Shown here in pieces: positions 1-10,518 of a stretch of 48,460 bases of DNA (its first letter is position 1; every line of letters begins with the position of its first letter). This stretch comes from Burkholderiales bacterium (GTDB lineage: Bacteria; Pseudomonadota; Gammaproteobacteria; Burkholderiales; Burkholderiaceae_B): assembly GCA_021300475.1 (NCBI GenBank), contig JAJTDO010000003.1, positions 1-48,460 of the forward strand, given 5' to 3'. The translations under genes and the position numbers were made by a program. Below the pieces are notes generated by a model that was not told where the DNA came from, made no database searches, and saw nothing but the letters and a program-made list of their open reading frames with translations.

Positions 1-215
1 GGAATTTGCAAGAAACTGATTGTATTTTACCCGGTTTCTTGCAAATCCTAATTGCCGAAATCGCCGTTAGATCAAGTGCTCATGCGGGTTTTGCGGGTAT
101 TTCCGGATCGACTTTTTAGTTGGTTGGGTGAACTGCGCGGTGGCATATTTTTTGTTCTTTCTTGGCTGGGTTCGGCCTGAAATACTGAACAGTGAAGCTA
201 AAAATACAGACTCTA
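1..215. other. Non-coding stretch at left edge, downstream of gyrB
   Basis: I see no credible gene here; the short open frames have no ribosome binding site and no family resemblance. The only structure is a perfect 13-bp inverted repeat at 4-16 and 34-46 (listed separately). The gyrB terminator begins to the right of it. Confidence 0.6.
4..46. repeat. 13-bp perfect inverted repeat (hairpin)
   Basis: ATTTGCAAGAAAC at 4-16 is exactly complementary to GTTTCTTGCAAAT at 34-46, with a 17-nt spacer. No T-run follows it on the plus strand; on the minus strand the sequence leaves the window after three bases. It may be the terminator of an unseen gene to the left, or a dispersed repeat copy. The structure is certain, the role is not. 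Confidence 0.55.
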
Positions 216-257
216 CAATTAAAAATTGGCCAAGTATTACTGCAACGCTTGGCCAAC
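216..257 (-). terminator. Rho-independent terminator of gyrB
   Basis: TTGGCCAAG at 226-234 pairs perfectly with CTTGGCCAA at 248-256, leaving a 13-nt loop. Read on the minus strand, the hairpin follows the gyrB stop by about 20 nt and is directly followed by TTTTTAATTG (complement of 216-225). This is a standard intrinsic terminator for the dnaA-dnaN-gyrB direction. Confidence 0.85.
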
Positions 258-278
258 CATTTCCAAAAACAACAAATT

Positions 279-2738
<2,460 letters not shown>

Positions 2739-2772
2739 CTAATATGTTTCAACCAAACAAAATATGTTGACT

Positions 2773-3885
2773 TCAAATTCTCATCGGCATCACAACATAT
2801 TTAAAATCTTCGCTGTCTGCTTTCATTATCAGCGCACTGCTATTACCATCCTGCAACAGCAACCTGACTTTCTCTGTTTTCAGATTGTTCAAAACATCCT
2901 GCAGATATGTAACGTTAAAGCCTATGTCAATTGATTCGCCTACATAATCAATTTCAATTTCATCGTGGGCTTCTTCTTGATCTGAATTCGAAGCAACCAC
3001 CGTCATCACACCATTGGAAACCACGCAGCGAACACCCCTGAATTTATCCGAAGTCAGAATCGATGCCCTTTGCAAAGATCGCAACAACAATTCCCGTTCA
3101 ACAGTCACCACGTTTTGATGGTTTTTTGGAATCACGCGGTGATAATCAGGAAACTTCCCTTCCACCAACTTGGAAATCAGCTTGATTTCTGAGAAGGCAA
3201 ACCTGGCTTGATTGCTGGCCAACTCGATACTTACAGGATCGTCGCTCTCATTGAGAAGTCGCAACAATTCCAAAACAGTTTTGCGCGGAACAATCACATT
3301 CTGACTGCTCATACCAGGCTTCACCTCGGTTTGCACTGACGCATAAGCCAGCCTGTGTCCGTCTGTCGCCACTGCCGACACTTGGCCGGCATCAATTACC
3401 AACAACACGCCATTCAAATAATACCGAAGGTCTTGTTGAGCCATGGCTACATACACCATCGACAGCAGGTGCTTTAGCAGCCCTTGAGTCAAACCGACAC
3501 TGACCAACCACTCTGTTGGCTCTTGCACCATCGGAAAATCTTCCGCGGGCAATGTTTGCAATGAAAATCGGCTTTTTCCTGCAGCCACTGAAATCTTCTT
3601 GCCGTCTAATTTCAAACCTACATCAGGTCCGTCTGGCAAAGACTTCAAAATATCCAGCAACTTTCTTGCACCCACGGTCGTTGCGACCACGTCTTCGCCG
3701 ATTCCCATGTCACCTTCTGTTGAAATCTGCATTTCCACATCGGTTGAAATCAGTTCCACAGTCTGTGCATTTTTCCTGATGAGCACGTTGGCCAATACCG
3801 GGAGTGTGTTTCTCCGTTCCACGATATTGCTGACAACCTGCAGCTTGCGCATCAAGGCATCTCGCGAACTGAAGATTAGTTGCAT
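2773..3885 (-). CDS. dnaN: DNA polymerase III beta subunit (sliding clamp)
   Basis: This is the ring-shaped processivity factor that tethers DNA polymerase III to the template. At 370 residues it has the family's usual length, three repeated clamp folds, and the canonical start (MQLIFSSRDALMRKLQ) and end (VVMPMRI). A good ribosome binding site (GAGG on the minus strand) sits about 8 nt before the ATG. It lies between the origin region and gyrB, and probably belongs to a dnaA-dnaN-gyrB transcript, although a dnaN promoter inside the AT-rich origin cannot be excluded. Confidence 0.98.
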   Translation of the reverse strand: MQLIFSSRDALMRKLQVVSNIVERRNTLPVLANVLIRKNAQTVELISTDVEMQISTEGDMGIGEDVVATTVGARKLLDILKSLPDGPDVGLKLDGKKISVAAGKSRFSLQTLPAEDFPMVQEPTEWLVSVGLTQGLLKHLLSMVYVAMAQQDLRYYLNGVLLVIDAGQVSAVATDGHRLAYASVQTEVKPGMSSQNVIVPRKTVLELLRLLNESDDPVSIELASNQARFAFSEIKLISKLVEGKFPDYHRVIPKNHQNVVTVERELLLRSLQRASILTSDKFRGVRCVVSNGVMTVVASNSDQEEAHDEIEIDYVGESIDIGFNVTYLQDVLNNLKTEKVRLLLQDGNSSALIMKADSEDFKYVVMPMRI

Positions 3886-3969
3886 TTATATATATCCTCT
3901 TAAGAATAGTTAATAGAGTGTACCTGAATCTGTGGATAAGTTTTTAAACTCAATAAATTCAGATACTTA

Positions 3970-3995
3970 GGTTCTTTTAAAAGCTGTGGATAACC
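3970..3995 (+). repeat. oriC module copy 1 (T/A tract plus DnaA box)
   Basis: GGTTCTTTTAAAA (3970-3982), then GC, then TGTGGATAACC (3985-3995). It shares its outer blocks with copies at 4044-4068 (direct) and 4095-4119 (inverted). Confidence 0.85.
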
Positions 3996-4043
3996 AATAT
4001 TTTTCAATGTGGATAACTGGGATAACTTTTTCCCGCTTTCTGA

Positions 4044-4068
4044 GGTTCTTTTTTTTCTGTGGATAACC
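4044..4068 (+). repeat. oriC module copy 2 (T tract plus DnaA box)
   Basis: GGTTCTTTT followed by more Ts and C (4044-4057), then TGTGGATAACC (4058-4068). It is in the same orientation as copy 1, 74 bp away start to start, or about seven helical turns. The AAAA of copy 1 is TTTT here. Confidence 0.85.
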
Positions 4069-4094
4069 TAGACACTTGTTCTTGGGTTATCTTG

Positions 4095-4119
4095 GGTTAT
4101 CCACAATTTTAAAAGAACC
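4095..4119 (-). repeat. oriC module copy 3 (inverted)
   Basis: GGTTATCCACA (4095-4105), one A, then TTTTAAAAGAACC (4107-4119). The reverse complement matches copy 1 except that one base replaces the GC linker. With copy 1 it forms a long inverted repeat that brackets most of the origin. A tandem 10-bp repeat CTTGGGTTAT (4081-4090, 4091-4100) overlaps its left end. Confidence 0.85.
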
Positions 4120-4131
4120 CCAAACGGCTGC

Positions 4132-5532
4132 CTAGCCCTTCAATGTTTGCTCCAAAACATGCAGTGCATGGTTGAGTTCAGCAATTTGGCTGCGCTGTTC
4201 ATTGATTTTTCCGACTGCATGCAAAACTGTCGTGTGGTCCCTGCCACCAAACAGTTCTCCGATTTCGACATAACTTTTTTCCGTCATTTCTTTTGCCAGA
4301 TACATCGCAACCTGTCTGGGCAAAACGATGTTGGCAGGGCGACGTTTCGAATACATATCTGCAACCTTGATCTTGTAATAATCAGCCACGGTCTTCTGGA
4401 TGGCCTCTACAGACACCTGCCCGTGGTGAATTGAAATCATGTCTCTGAGCGCGTCGCGTGCCAGGTCAAGGGTAATCGTGCGATTGTGAAAGGAAGCGAA
4501 GGCACAGATCCGTCGCAGCGCCCCTTCCAGTTCCCGAATATTTGAACGCATGTGTTTGGCAACAAAAAAGGCGACGTCTTCTGTCAATCCTATGTTCTGC
4601 TGTTCTGCTTTTTTCATCAGAATGGCCACACGCATTTCCAGCTCTGGGGGTTCAATGGCAACCGTCAAACCGCTGTTGAACCGTGATATCAACCGGTCAT
4701 CCATTCCTTGGATGTCTTTAGGGTAGGTGTCACTGGTGATGATGATTTGTTTGCGACCAGCAATCAGTTGCTCAAAGGCGTAGAAAAACTCTTCCTGTGT
4801 CCGGTTTTTGCCTGCAAAAAATTGAATATCATCAATCAACAACAAATCAAGCGAGTAGTAATACCGCTTGAATTCGTCAAATGCTTTTTTCTGGTAGGCC
4901 TTCACAACATCGCTGACATATTGTTCAGCATGGATGTAGCGAATCAGGGCGTTGGGTTTGCGTAGAGACAAGTGATTGCCTATGGCGTGGATCAAGTGTG
5001 TTTTACCCAAGCCCACTCCGCCGTACAAAAACAACGGGTTATAAGACTGGCCCGGGTTTGCTGCCACCTGTTCGGCAGCGGCGCGCGCCAGTTGGTTGGC
5101 CTTGCCTGAAACAAAGTTGTCAAAGGACAATTCCGTGTTTAACCGCGATTTGTCATGTTGAACTTCGATTATTGCCGGAGCATTCACTTTTTCCGGCGCG
5201 TCGGAACTTCTGCGGCCCTGGTCAGGGCTTTCAGCCGTTCTGGCCTGCTCAGCCGGCTTTGCAGGCTCATCTTTCTGGTTATTCCTGGAAATGATTTCCC
5301 ATTTAACAGTCGTACCTGAATTTATCTGCTCGGACACAATTTCAGCGATCCGTTTCGCATAATTGCTGACAACCCAGTCCAGCTTAAAGCGGTTTTGCGC
5401 ACCGATGCGCATCACTTTTTTTTCGTCGTCAATGGCGATCGCTTGTAAAGGCTTGATCCATAAGGTAAATAATTTTTCTGGAAGCTCTTTTGAAAGCACC
5501 TCGGTACATTGGGACCAGTATTGTTCAATCAC
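4132..5532 (-). CDS. dnaA: Chromosomal replication initiator protein DnaA
   Basis: DnaA binds the 9-bp boxes at the origin and melts the adjacent DNA. The 466-residue protein has domain I at the N-terminus, a low-complexity linker around 85-125, the AAA+ domain with Walker A GGVGLGKT (171-178) and Walker B LLIDD (231-235), and the DNA-binding domain IV with the DnaA signature around [12 protein letters not shown] near residue 430. Translation starts at a GTG (5530-5532 on the minus strand), where the family's usual start falls. A TACAAT element (complement of 5589-5594) is a possible -10 box. The five DnaA boxes lie directly downstream of the gene, so they would act on initiation rather than as a classical upstream autoregulator. 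Confidence 0.98.
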   Translation of the reverse strand: MIEQYWSQCTEVLSKELPEKLFTLWIKPLQAIAIDDEKKVMRIGAQNRFKLDWVVSNYAKRIAEIVSEQINSGTTVKWEIISRNNQKDEPAKPAEQARTAESPDQGRRSSDAPEKVNAPAIIEVQHDKSRLNTELSFDNFVSGKANQLARAAAEQVAANPGQSYNPLFLYGGVGLGKTHLIHAIGNHLSLRKPNALIRYIHAEQYVSDVVKAYQKKAFDEFKRYYYSLDLLLIDDIQFFAGKNRTQEEFFYAFEQLIAGRKQIIITSDTYPKDIQGMDDRLISRFNSGLTVAIEPPELEMRVAILMKKAEQQNIGLTEDVAFFVAKHMRSNIRELEGALRRICAFASFHNRTITLDLARDALRDMISIHHGQVSVEAIQKTVADYYKIKVADMYSKRRPANIVLPRQVAMYLAKEMTEKSYVEIGELFGGRDHTTVLHAVGKINEQRSQIAELNHALHVLEQTLKG

Positions 5533-5659
5533 GGCGGGCTTGGCTCATTAAAGGGGGAAAAGCGGAGGGTGGGACACAAATAAGCATCATTGTAACCAAT
5601 CGGTTCATTCTACACTGCGCTCGGTGGGTCAGACCTACGAATTTTTTACGCCCTAACGC

Positions 5660-5688
5660 TGGTCACAATCGTTATTTAATCGTATAAT
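5660..5688 (+). promoter_or_regulatory. Sigma70-type promoter for rpmH-rnpA-yidD-yidC
   Basis: A perfect TATAAT at 5683-5688 lies 17 nt after TGGTCA (5660-5665, four of six matches to TTGACA). It is about 50 nt upstream of the rpmH start codon. No box-like operator is seen. Confidence 0.65.
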
Positions 5689-5736
5689 CTAAGGTTCCCC
5701 CGCATTTATTTAAGTGAAAGTAAAAGAGAGGCCATC

Positions 5737-5871
5737 ATGAAGCGCACCTATCAGCCTTCCAAAGTACGTCGTCAACGAACCCACGGATTCCTCGTTCGCA
5801 TGAAAACCCGTGGTGGGCGTTCAGTCATTCGCGCCAGACGCGCCAAGGGCCGCGTTCGTTTAGCAGTCTGA
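5737..5871 (+). CDS. rpmH: 50S ribosomal protein L34
   Basis: This short gene encodes the 44-residue large-subunit ribosomal protein L34. The translation begins [18 protein letters not shown] and ends RVRLAV, matching the family over its whole length and exceptionally rich in Arg and Lys. The ATG at 5737 follows an AGAGAGG ribosome binding site at about 5725. It is divergent from dnaA and starts the conserved rpmH-rnpA-yidD-yidC-mnmE series, 17 bp before rnpA. Confidence 0.98.
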   Translation: MKRTYQPSKVRRQRTHGFLVRMKTRGGRSVIRARRAKGRVRLAV

Positions 5872-5888
5872 GTTTTTTAGCAAATCAT

Positions 5889-6221
5889 TTGACCCGAATC
5901 CCCCGAACTGAGTCTTTCACCAAGCTTCTTGCAACCCGGCCACTCAACAGAACCCGCCGTCTTCAACGCTTTGTGGTTCCAAATCAAGGGCTGGGAAGTC
6001 GTTTAGCTGTTCTCATACCAAAAAGGTATGCCAAAAGAGCAGTCGATCGTCATCTCCTGAAGCGCTTGGCTCGGGTCGCCCACTCAAAATGGGCAGGTCA
6101 AGCCAACGAAGATACCTTGGTGAGGTTGGTTTTTCCCGTCAAACACGTCGGTGAAAAAGACAGATTGCAATGGTGGACAGAACTTCAGGCACTTTTCAAC
6201 CCGCCTTCAAAAAAACTGTGA
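5889..6221 (+). CDS. rnpA: Ribonuclease P protein component
   Basis: RnpA is the protein subunit of RNase P, which trims the 5' leader of precursor tRNAs together with the RNA subunit. The 110-residue basic protein aligns with the family, and the helix carrying the RNR signature is visible as [13 protein letters not shown] (positions 53-65). The usual Asn of the RNR motif (R-N) is His here. No ATG fits: the best start is a TTG at 5889 with a poor ribosome binding site, so expression probably relies on coupling to rpmH 17 bp upstream. The stop codon overlaps the GTG start of yidD. Confidence 0.93.
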   Translation: MTRIPRTESFTKLLATRPLNRTRRLQRFVVPNQGLGSRLAVLIPKRYAKRAVDRHLLKRLARVAHSKWAGQANEDTLVRLVFPVKHVGEKDRLQWWTELQALFNPPSKKL

Positions 6222-6436
6222 AGGCCCTTATCCGAGCCTATCAGTTGGGTATCAGTCCGCTGATGCTTCCGCACTGCCGTTTTTTGCCGACTTGTTCGGA
6301 TTTTTCGCTCACAGCGATTGAAAAACACGGTGTTTTCAAAGGTGGTCTTTTGTCAGTGGGACGCATTTGCCGGTGTCACCCCTGGGGTGGCAGTGGTTAC
6401 GACCCTGTTCCCGAAATCCTATCAAACCGCTCTTAG
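6218..6436 (+). CDS. yidD: Membrane protein insertion efficiency factor YidD
   Basis: YidD is a small membrane-associated protein that assists YidC-dependent insertion of inner-membrane proteins. The core [20 protein letters not shown] and the following CHPWGG motif are diagnostic. I chose the GTG at 6218, which overlaps the rnpA TGA and yields [15 protein letters not shown], the usual family N-terminus (72 residues). An in-frame ATG at 6170 would add 16 residues lying wholly inside rnpA and is less likely. Neither start has a strong ribosome binding site, which fits translational coupling. yidC follows after 13 bp. Confidence 0.92.
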   Translation: MKALIRAYQLGISPLMLPHCRFLPTCSDFSLTAIEKHGVFKGGLLSVGRICRCHPWGGSGYDPVPEILSNRS

Positions 6437-6449
6437 TTAAGGAAAACCG

Positions 6450-8117
6450 ATGGAAACGCGTCGGATGATTTTGTGGATGATCTTTTCGGTCTCCTTGTTC
6501 ATGCTTTGGGACAATTACCAACGGTCAATCGGTAACCCGACACTGTTTGGCATGACCACCGGCAGTTCTCAAGATGCTTCCGCTCAAAAGAAAGCGTCAG
6601 CCCCAGGCAACGAATTGCCAAGTGCTGCTTCGCCTGCATCGACGTTGCCAGGCGCTGAGTCTTCACAACCTCTTCCTGTTGAACTTGCAACCAAACGGTT
6701 TGAAGTCACAACAGATGTCATGCGGGTCCAAATTGACACTTTGGGCGGCCAAATTACACAAGTAGAGTTGTTGAATCATCCAGCGGTGGAAAAAGCCAGC
6801 GAGCCCATCAAGCTTCTCGAGTCAGGTAAAGCCCGTACTTATGTAGCCCAGTCGGGTCTGGTCGGAGTACCTGGTGCGCCCAACCACAAAACCCCTTACC
6901 GTCTGGTTTCAGAACAAAACACCTTGAAGGATGGTGAAAGCCAGCTTCAAATTGTGCTTGAGTCAGAAGCCGGCGGTGTAAGAAATCAGCTGAAATACAC
7001 GTTTAAGCGCGCTCATTACGACATTGAAATCAGCCACAAGGTTGCCAATGCCGCCGAGGTCCCGGTCAGCCCGTCTATTTATGTACAACTGACGCGCGAC
7101 GACACTGCGCCTGAAGGTGAATCGAAGTTTTACAGCACCTTTACCGGCCCCGCCGTATATTCCGAAGAAGGAAAATATCAAAAAATTGATTTCCCTTCGA
7201 TCGCTAAAAACTCTGCAACTTTCGTAAAAAATGCCGATAACGGCTGGCTAGCGATGGTTCAGCATTACTTTGTGTCGGCCATCATTCCGCCTGCCAATGT
7301 CACGCGCGAAAATTATGTTCGCAAGCTTGACGGAAACCTATATTCAATCGGTTACGTAAGCAGCTTGGGTGTGGTTGCTCCCGGTGCATCGGCTCAACAG
7401 AGCGCCATTCTTTACTTGGGGCCTCAAAGTCAGCGGGTTCTTGAAAACATGGCTCCCGGCCTTGAACTTGTCAGAGACTATGGCTGGCTCACCATCATTG
7501 CCAAGCCACTTTTCTGGTTGTTGGAGAATCTTTTCGCCTTGGTGAAAAACTGGGGTTGGGCGATTGTTCTGCTCACTGTCATTGTAAAACTCTTGTTCTT
7601 TCCGCTGTCCGCTGCAAGTTACAAGTCCATGGCAAAAATGCGCACGCTGACCCCCAGGCTGACCCGTTTGCGAGAGCAATATGGCGATGACAGGGCACGG
7701 TTAAACCAAGCCATGATGGAGCTGTACAAAACCGAAAAAATTAATCCCATCGGCGGATGCCTGCCAGTCGTTATTCAAATCCCGGTTTTTCTGGCCTTGT
7801 ATTGGGTATTGCTGGCCAGCGTTGAAATGCGTAATGCGCCTTGGCTGGGGTGGATTCAAGATCTGGCAACGCCTGATCCCTATTTTATTTTGCCAGTCAT
7901 TATGGCGGTGTCCATGTTTGTGCAAACCAAACTGAACCCTACGCCTCCTGACCCCGTGCAGGCAAAAGTCATGTTGTTCATGCCCATTATTTTTTCGGTC
8001 ATGTTCTTGTTCTTCCCTTCGGGCCTTGTGCTTTACTGGGTTGTAAATAATATTCTTTCCATTACGCAACAGTGGTACATCACTCGCGCGTTTGATACGT
8101 CCGGCAATAAAGCCTGA
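6450..8117 (+). CDS. yidC: Membrane protein insertase YidC
   Basis: YidC inserts and folds inner-membrane proteins, alone or with SecYEG; F1Fo subunit c is a known client in other bacteria. The 555-residue protein has the proteobacterial layout: one N-terminal membrane segment (about 6-24), a low-complexity Ala/Ser/Pro linker, a large periplasmic beta domain (about 80-340), and the conserved five-helix insertase core (about 350-545) including YKSMAKMRTLTPRL and NPIGGCLPVVIQIPVF. The ATG at 6450 is preceded by TAAGGA. It lies within the conserved rnpA-yidD-yidC-mnmE block. Confidence 0.98.
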   Translation: METRRMILWMIFSVSLFMLWDNYQRSIGNPTLFGMTTGSSQDASAQKKASAPGNELPSAASPASTLPGAESSQPLPVELATKRFEVTTDVMRVQIDTLGGQITQVELLNHPAVEKASEPIKLLESGKARTYVAQSGLVGVPGAPNHKTPYRLVSEQNTLKDGESQLQIVLESEAGGVRNQLKYTFKRAHYDIEISHKVANAAEVPVSPSIYVQLTRDDTAPEGESKFYSTFTGPAVYSEEGKYQKIDFPSIAKNSATFVKNADNGWLAMVQHYFVSAIIPPANVTRENYVRKLDGNLYSIGYVSSLGVVAPGASAQQSAILYLGPQSQRVLENMAPGLELVRDYGWLTIIAKPLFWLLENLFALVKNWGWAIVLLTVIVKLLFFPLSAASYKSMAKMRTLTPRLTRLREQYGDDRARLNQAMMELYKTEKINPIGGCLPVVIQIPVFLALYWVLLASVEMRNAPWLGWIQDLATPDPYFILPVIMAVSMFVQTKLNPTPPDPVQAKVMLFMPIIFSVMFLFFPSGLVLYWVVNNILSITQQWYITRAFDTSGNKA

Positions 8118-8138
8118 CATTTGGCAGAAGGTGGCAAC

Positions 8139-9521
8139 ATGATCGTAGACCCGATAGTTGCCATCGCCACTGCGCCTGGGCGCGGTGGCGTAGGTGTGAT
8201 TCGCATCAGCCTCCCCGATGCGTCTTTAAAACAAGCTGAGCAACTGTCTGATTTCCTGTTCGCCCTCTTCAATAAAATCCCGGCGCCGCGCATAGCCAGC
8301 GTCGCTGGTCTGCGAAATTCAAAGCATGAAATCATTGACGAAGGTCTGCTGCTTTACTTTAATGCGCCAAAATCTTATACCGGCGAACATGTCATTGAAT
8401 TCCAAGGCCACGGCGGACCGGCGGTTTTAAAAGCCTGTCTCGATGAAATATTAAAGGCCGGGGCGCCTTTGAATCTGCGTCATGCGCAACCTGGTGAATT
8501 TACCCAACGTGCATTTTTAAACGATAAGCTCGATCTAGCCCAGGCAGAAGCGGTGGCTGACTTGATCGACGCAGGAACAGTGAAGGCGGCCAAGGCTGCG
8601 ATGGCGTCGTTGAAAGGTGTGTTTTCACGGTTGGTCAATCAACTCGCTGATGAATTGGTACACCTGCGATTGCTCGTGGAAGCCACACTTGATTTTCCAG
8701 AAGAAGAAATTGATTTTCTCGAAAAAGCAGGTGCCAGACAGGCCCTGCAACAATGCCTTGTCACCACAAAAAAGTTGTTGCAAGAAGGGCGCGATTCACT
8801 AAAGCTGTCTCAGGGTCTGACCGTCGTTCTTGCAGGTAAGCCCAACGTTGGGAAATCAAGTTTACTAAATGCATTGGCTGGTGAAGAGCGAGTCATTGTG
8901 ACGCCCATCGCTGGAACAACACGCGACAGTATTCACCACAATCTGGTTTTTGATGGCATCCCTTTACATTTGGTGGATACCGCCGGCCTGAGAGAGACCT
9001 CAGACATTGTCGAGCAAATCGGTATTCAGCGAACCCGGTATGAAATTGAGCATGCAGACATCGTATTGCATCTGCTCGATGATTTGCATGACCTCCAATC
9101 GGCGGCGCTGCCGCTTGATATTCATTGCGATGCCCCAGTGGTCAAGGTGCTCAATAAAATAGATTTGCCTGAAAATCAGGGGGCGATGCCGTCAGTCCAT
9201 TCAGACCTTCCTGTTGTACGCATCTCCGCACTGAAGGGGCTCGGGCTTGCAAGTCTCAAGAGCGCAGTGCTTGATTTGAGTGGGCTTAACCCTAACCACG
9301 ACTTCTCATTTCTCGCCAGAGAAAGGCACCTTGTGGCATTGTCTGCGTGTATGTCACATCTTGAGTTGGCTGCGCTGCATGCCGCTCAAACGGACAAAGT
9401 ACTCGATTTATTTGCAGAAGAGCTGCGCTTGGCGCATGATGCTTTGGGCGAAATCACCGGCCGTGTTTTGCCTGATGATTTGCTGGGTTTGATATTTTCA
9501 AGGTTCTGTATCGGAAAATAA
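8139..9521 (+). CDS. mnmE: tRNA uridine-5-carboxymethylaminomethyl(34) synthesis GTPase
   Basis: MnmE works with MnmG (encoded at 14233-16164) to modify the wobble uridine of certain tRNAs. The N-terminal folate-binding domain begins DPIVAIATAPGRGGVGVIR. The central G domain has the P-loop AGKPNVGKSSLLNALAG, the DTAGLRET switch region and NKIDLP. The protein ends in FCIGK, carrying the conserved catalytic Cys of the CIGK motif. I chose the ATG at 8139 (460 residues), preceded by AGAAGGTGG; a TTG at 8121 is open in frame but has no signal. The stop overlaps the next gene in a TAATG. Confidence 0.97.
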   Translation: MIVDPIVAIATAPGRGGVGVIRISLPDASLKQAEQLSDFLFALFNKIPAPRIASVAGLRNSKHEIIDEGLLLYFNAPKSYTGEHVIEFQGHGGPAVLKACLDEILKAGAPLNLRHAQPGEFTQRAFLNDKLDLAQAEAVADLIDAGTVKAAKAAMASLKGVFSRLVNQLADELVHLRLLVEATLDFPEEEIDFLEKAGARQALQQCLVTTKKLLQEGRDSLKLSQGLTVVLAGKPNVGKSSLLNALAGEERVIVTPIAGTTRDSIHHNLVFDGIPLHLVDTAGLRETSDIVEQIGIQRTRYEIEHADIVLHLLDDLHDLQSAALPLDIHCDAPVVKVLNKIDLPENQGAMPSVHSDLPVVRISALKGLGLASLKSAVLDLSGLNPNHDFSFLARERHLVALSACMSHLELAALHAAQTDKVLDLFAEELRLAHDALGEITGRVLPDDLLGLIFSRFCIGK

Positions 9522-10516
9522 TGTTTCGCTCGGACAACACTTCCTTGTCACCGTTTTCTCTGACTGAAGTATCAGCGCTGCAATGGTTGCGCTGGTTGGA
9601 AGCCTTGTCATCTGCCGATCCAGAACTGGCAAGAGCCTTGCGATTTCTTGAGGCCATTGTTCAGCAAACCCAAACCGAGGGCTTGAAGAAAAGCGTTCAA
9701 GCCTACATTGGCGCCAACAAATGCCCGTCTGCAGCAGGCTGCCAACGCTTGCATTTCAGAACAACCCTGATCAGCGCGCTAACCACCGACTCCGCACTTC
9801 AAGAATCCCTGAGAATTTGGTTGTCGGTATACGCTTTGGAAAAACTGTTACCCGCCTGTGACGGCGCTGAAGACAGAACAGGTGCATTGCGAACCTCTGT
9901 TCGAGATTTGGTGCAGAAGGTTTTGCAATTTTTGCACACAGTCGATTGGCCGGTTGAGCAGCGTGTTGAATTGATTTTCAGCTTGAGTCTTGTGGATCAA
10001 TGCACACTGGTTGAGCCCGTTTGGTGGTGGAATGCCTTGCTGCGTCTTGACCGTGAACATGCGATCCTTCTGGCGTCCCACGAAGTTGAAAGCCTGAGTG
10101 TTGTGGAGCCTGGGCACGGGCGGACCTGGAAAACCTTGGGCGGCAGATGGATGCGCCTACGATTGAAAAGCTTTCTTGAGCACGCAGGTGAAAACAAGGT
10201 GTTGGCCGCACTGCTGTCCAAATCGGCCTTGGATGACTTCGAAGCCGCTCAAGCCGTGAGCCTTCTGCAGTTGGTAGGCCGTGGCCGCGAGGCCTTGCAG
10301 CTGGCCGAACGTTGGCATCGAATGGTGCCAGCCAGCCCTGTTCTGGCAGAGGTACTGGTTGAACTTTATTTGCGGGATGGTTGGGAAAAAGAAGCCCTTG
10401 AATTGTTGAAGGATCAGTACCGCCGCGATCCCCTCGAAAAATGGGTGACCCTGTTAAAAAAGGCTGCGGGCAAAGACTGGGATATTGTGGCGAAAACGCT
10501 TAATATCCCCAGTTAA
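9521..10516 (+). CDS. Unrecognised protein translationally coupled to mnmE
   Basis: I do not recognise this 331-residue protein. It is predicted soluble, with no signal peptide or membrane segment. It is rich in Leu, Ala, Trp and Glu and looks mostly alpha-helical. The C-terminal third (about 225-310) has short helix pairs with spacing like tetratricopeptide or similar repeats (for example ALQLAERWHRMVPASPVLAE and ALELLKDQYRRDPLEKW). The ATG overlaps the mnmE stop as TAATG, so the two are almost certainly co-translated. It meets the MOSC gene tail to tail, 2 bp apart. A helical-repeat scaffold is plausible but is inference only. Confidence 0.8.
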   Translation: MFRSDNTSLSPFSLTEVSALQWLRWLEALSSADPELARALRFLEAIVQQTQTEGLKKSVQAYIGANKCPSAAGCQRLHFRTTLISALTTDSALQESLRIWLSVYALEKLLPACDGAEDRTGALRTSVRDLVQKVLQFLHTVDWPVEQRVELIFSLSLVDQCTLVEPVWWWNALLRLDREHAILLASHEVESLSVVEPGHGRTWKTLGGRWMRLRLKSFLEHAGENKVLAALLSKSALDDFEAAQAVSLLQLVGRGREALQLAERWHRMVPASPVLAEVLVELYLRDGWEKEALELLKDQYRRDPLEKWVTLLKKAAGKDWDIVAKTLNIPS

Positions 10517-10518
10517 AT

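Larger units (their letters stand above)
3886..4131. other. oriC: Probable chromosomal replication origin (oriC) with DnaA-box cluster
   Basis: The 246-bp AT-rich gap between dnaN and dnaA holds five perfect DnaA boxes: TGTGGATAA at 3931-3939, 3985-3993, 4008-4016 and 4058-4066, and the reverse TTATCCACA at 4097-4105. Weaker look-alikes are near 4018 and 4087. Long T and A tracts provide a candidate unwinding element, for example around 3940-3982 and 4049-4056. Gene orientation diverges around this region, leftward to gyrB and rightward from rpmH, as expected at an origin. Three boxes are embedded in a repeated 25-bp module (see repeat entries). The origin assignment is inference from box density, AT content and position; no box cluster is seen in the dnaA-rpmH gap. 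Confidence 0.85.

Noticed and set aside
5533-5736. dnaA-rpmH gap as an alternative origin
   Set aside because: No perfect DnaA box is seen there, while five lie in the dnaN-dnaA gap.
6170-6217. Upstream ATG start for yidD
   Set aside because: The added residues lie fully within rnpA and do not resemble YidD; the GTG at 6218 overlapping the rnpA stop gives the family N-terminus.
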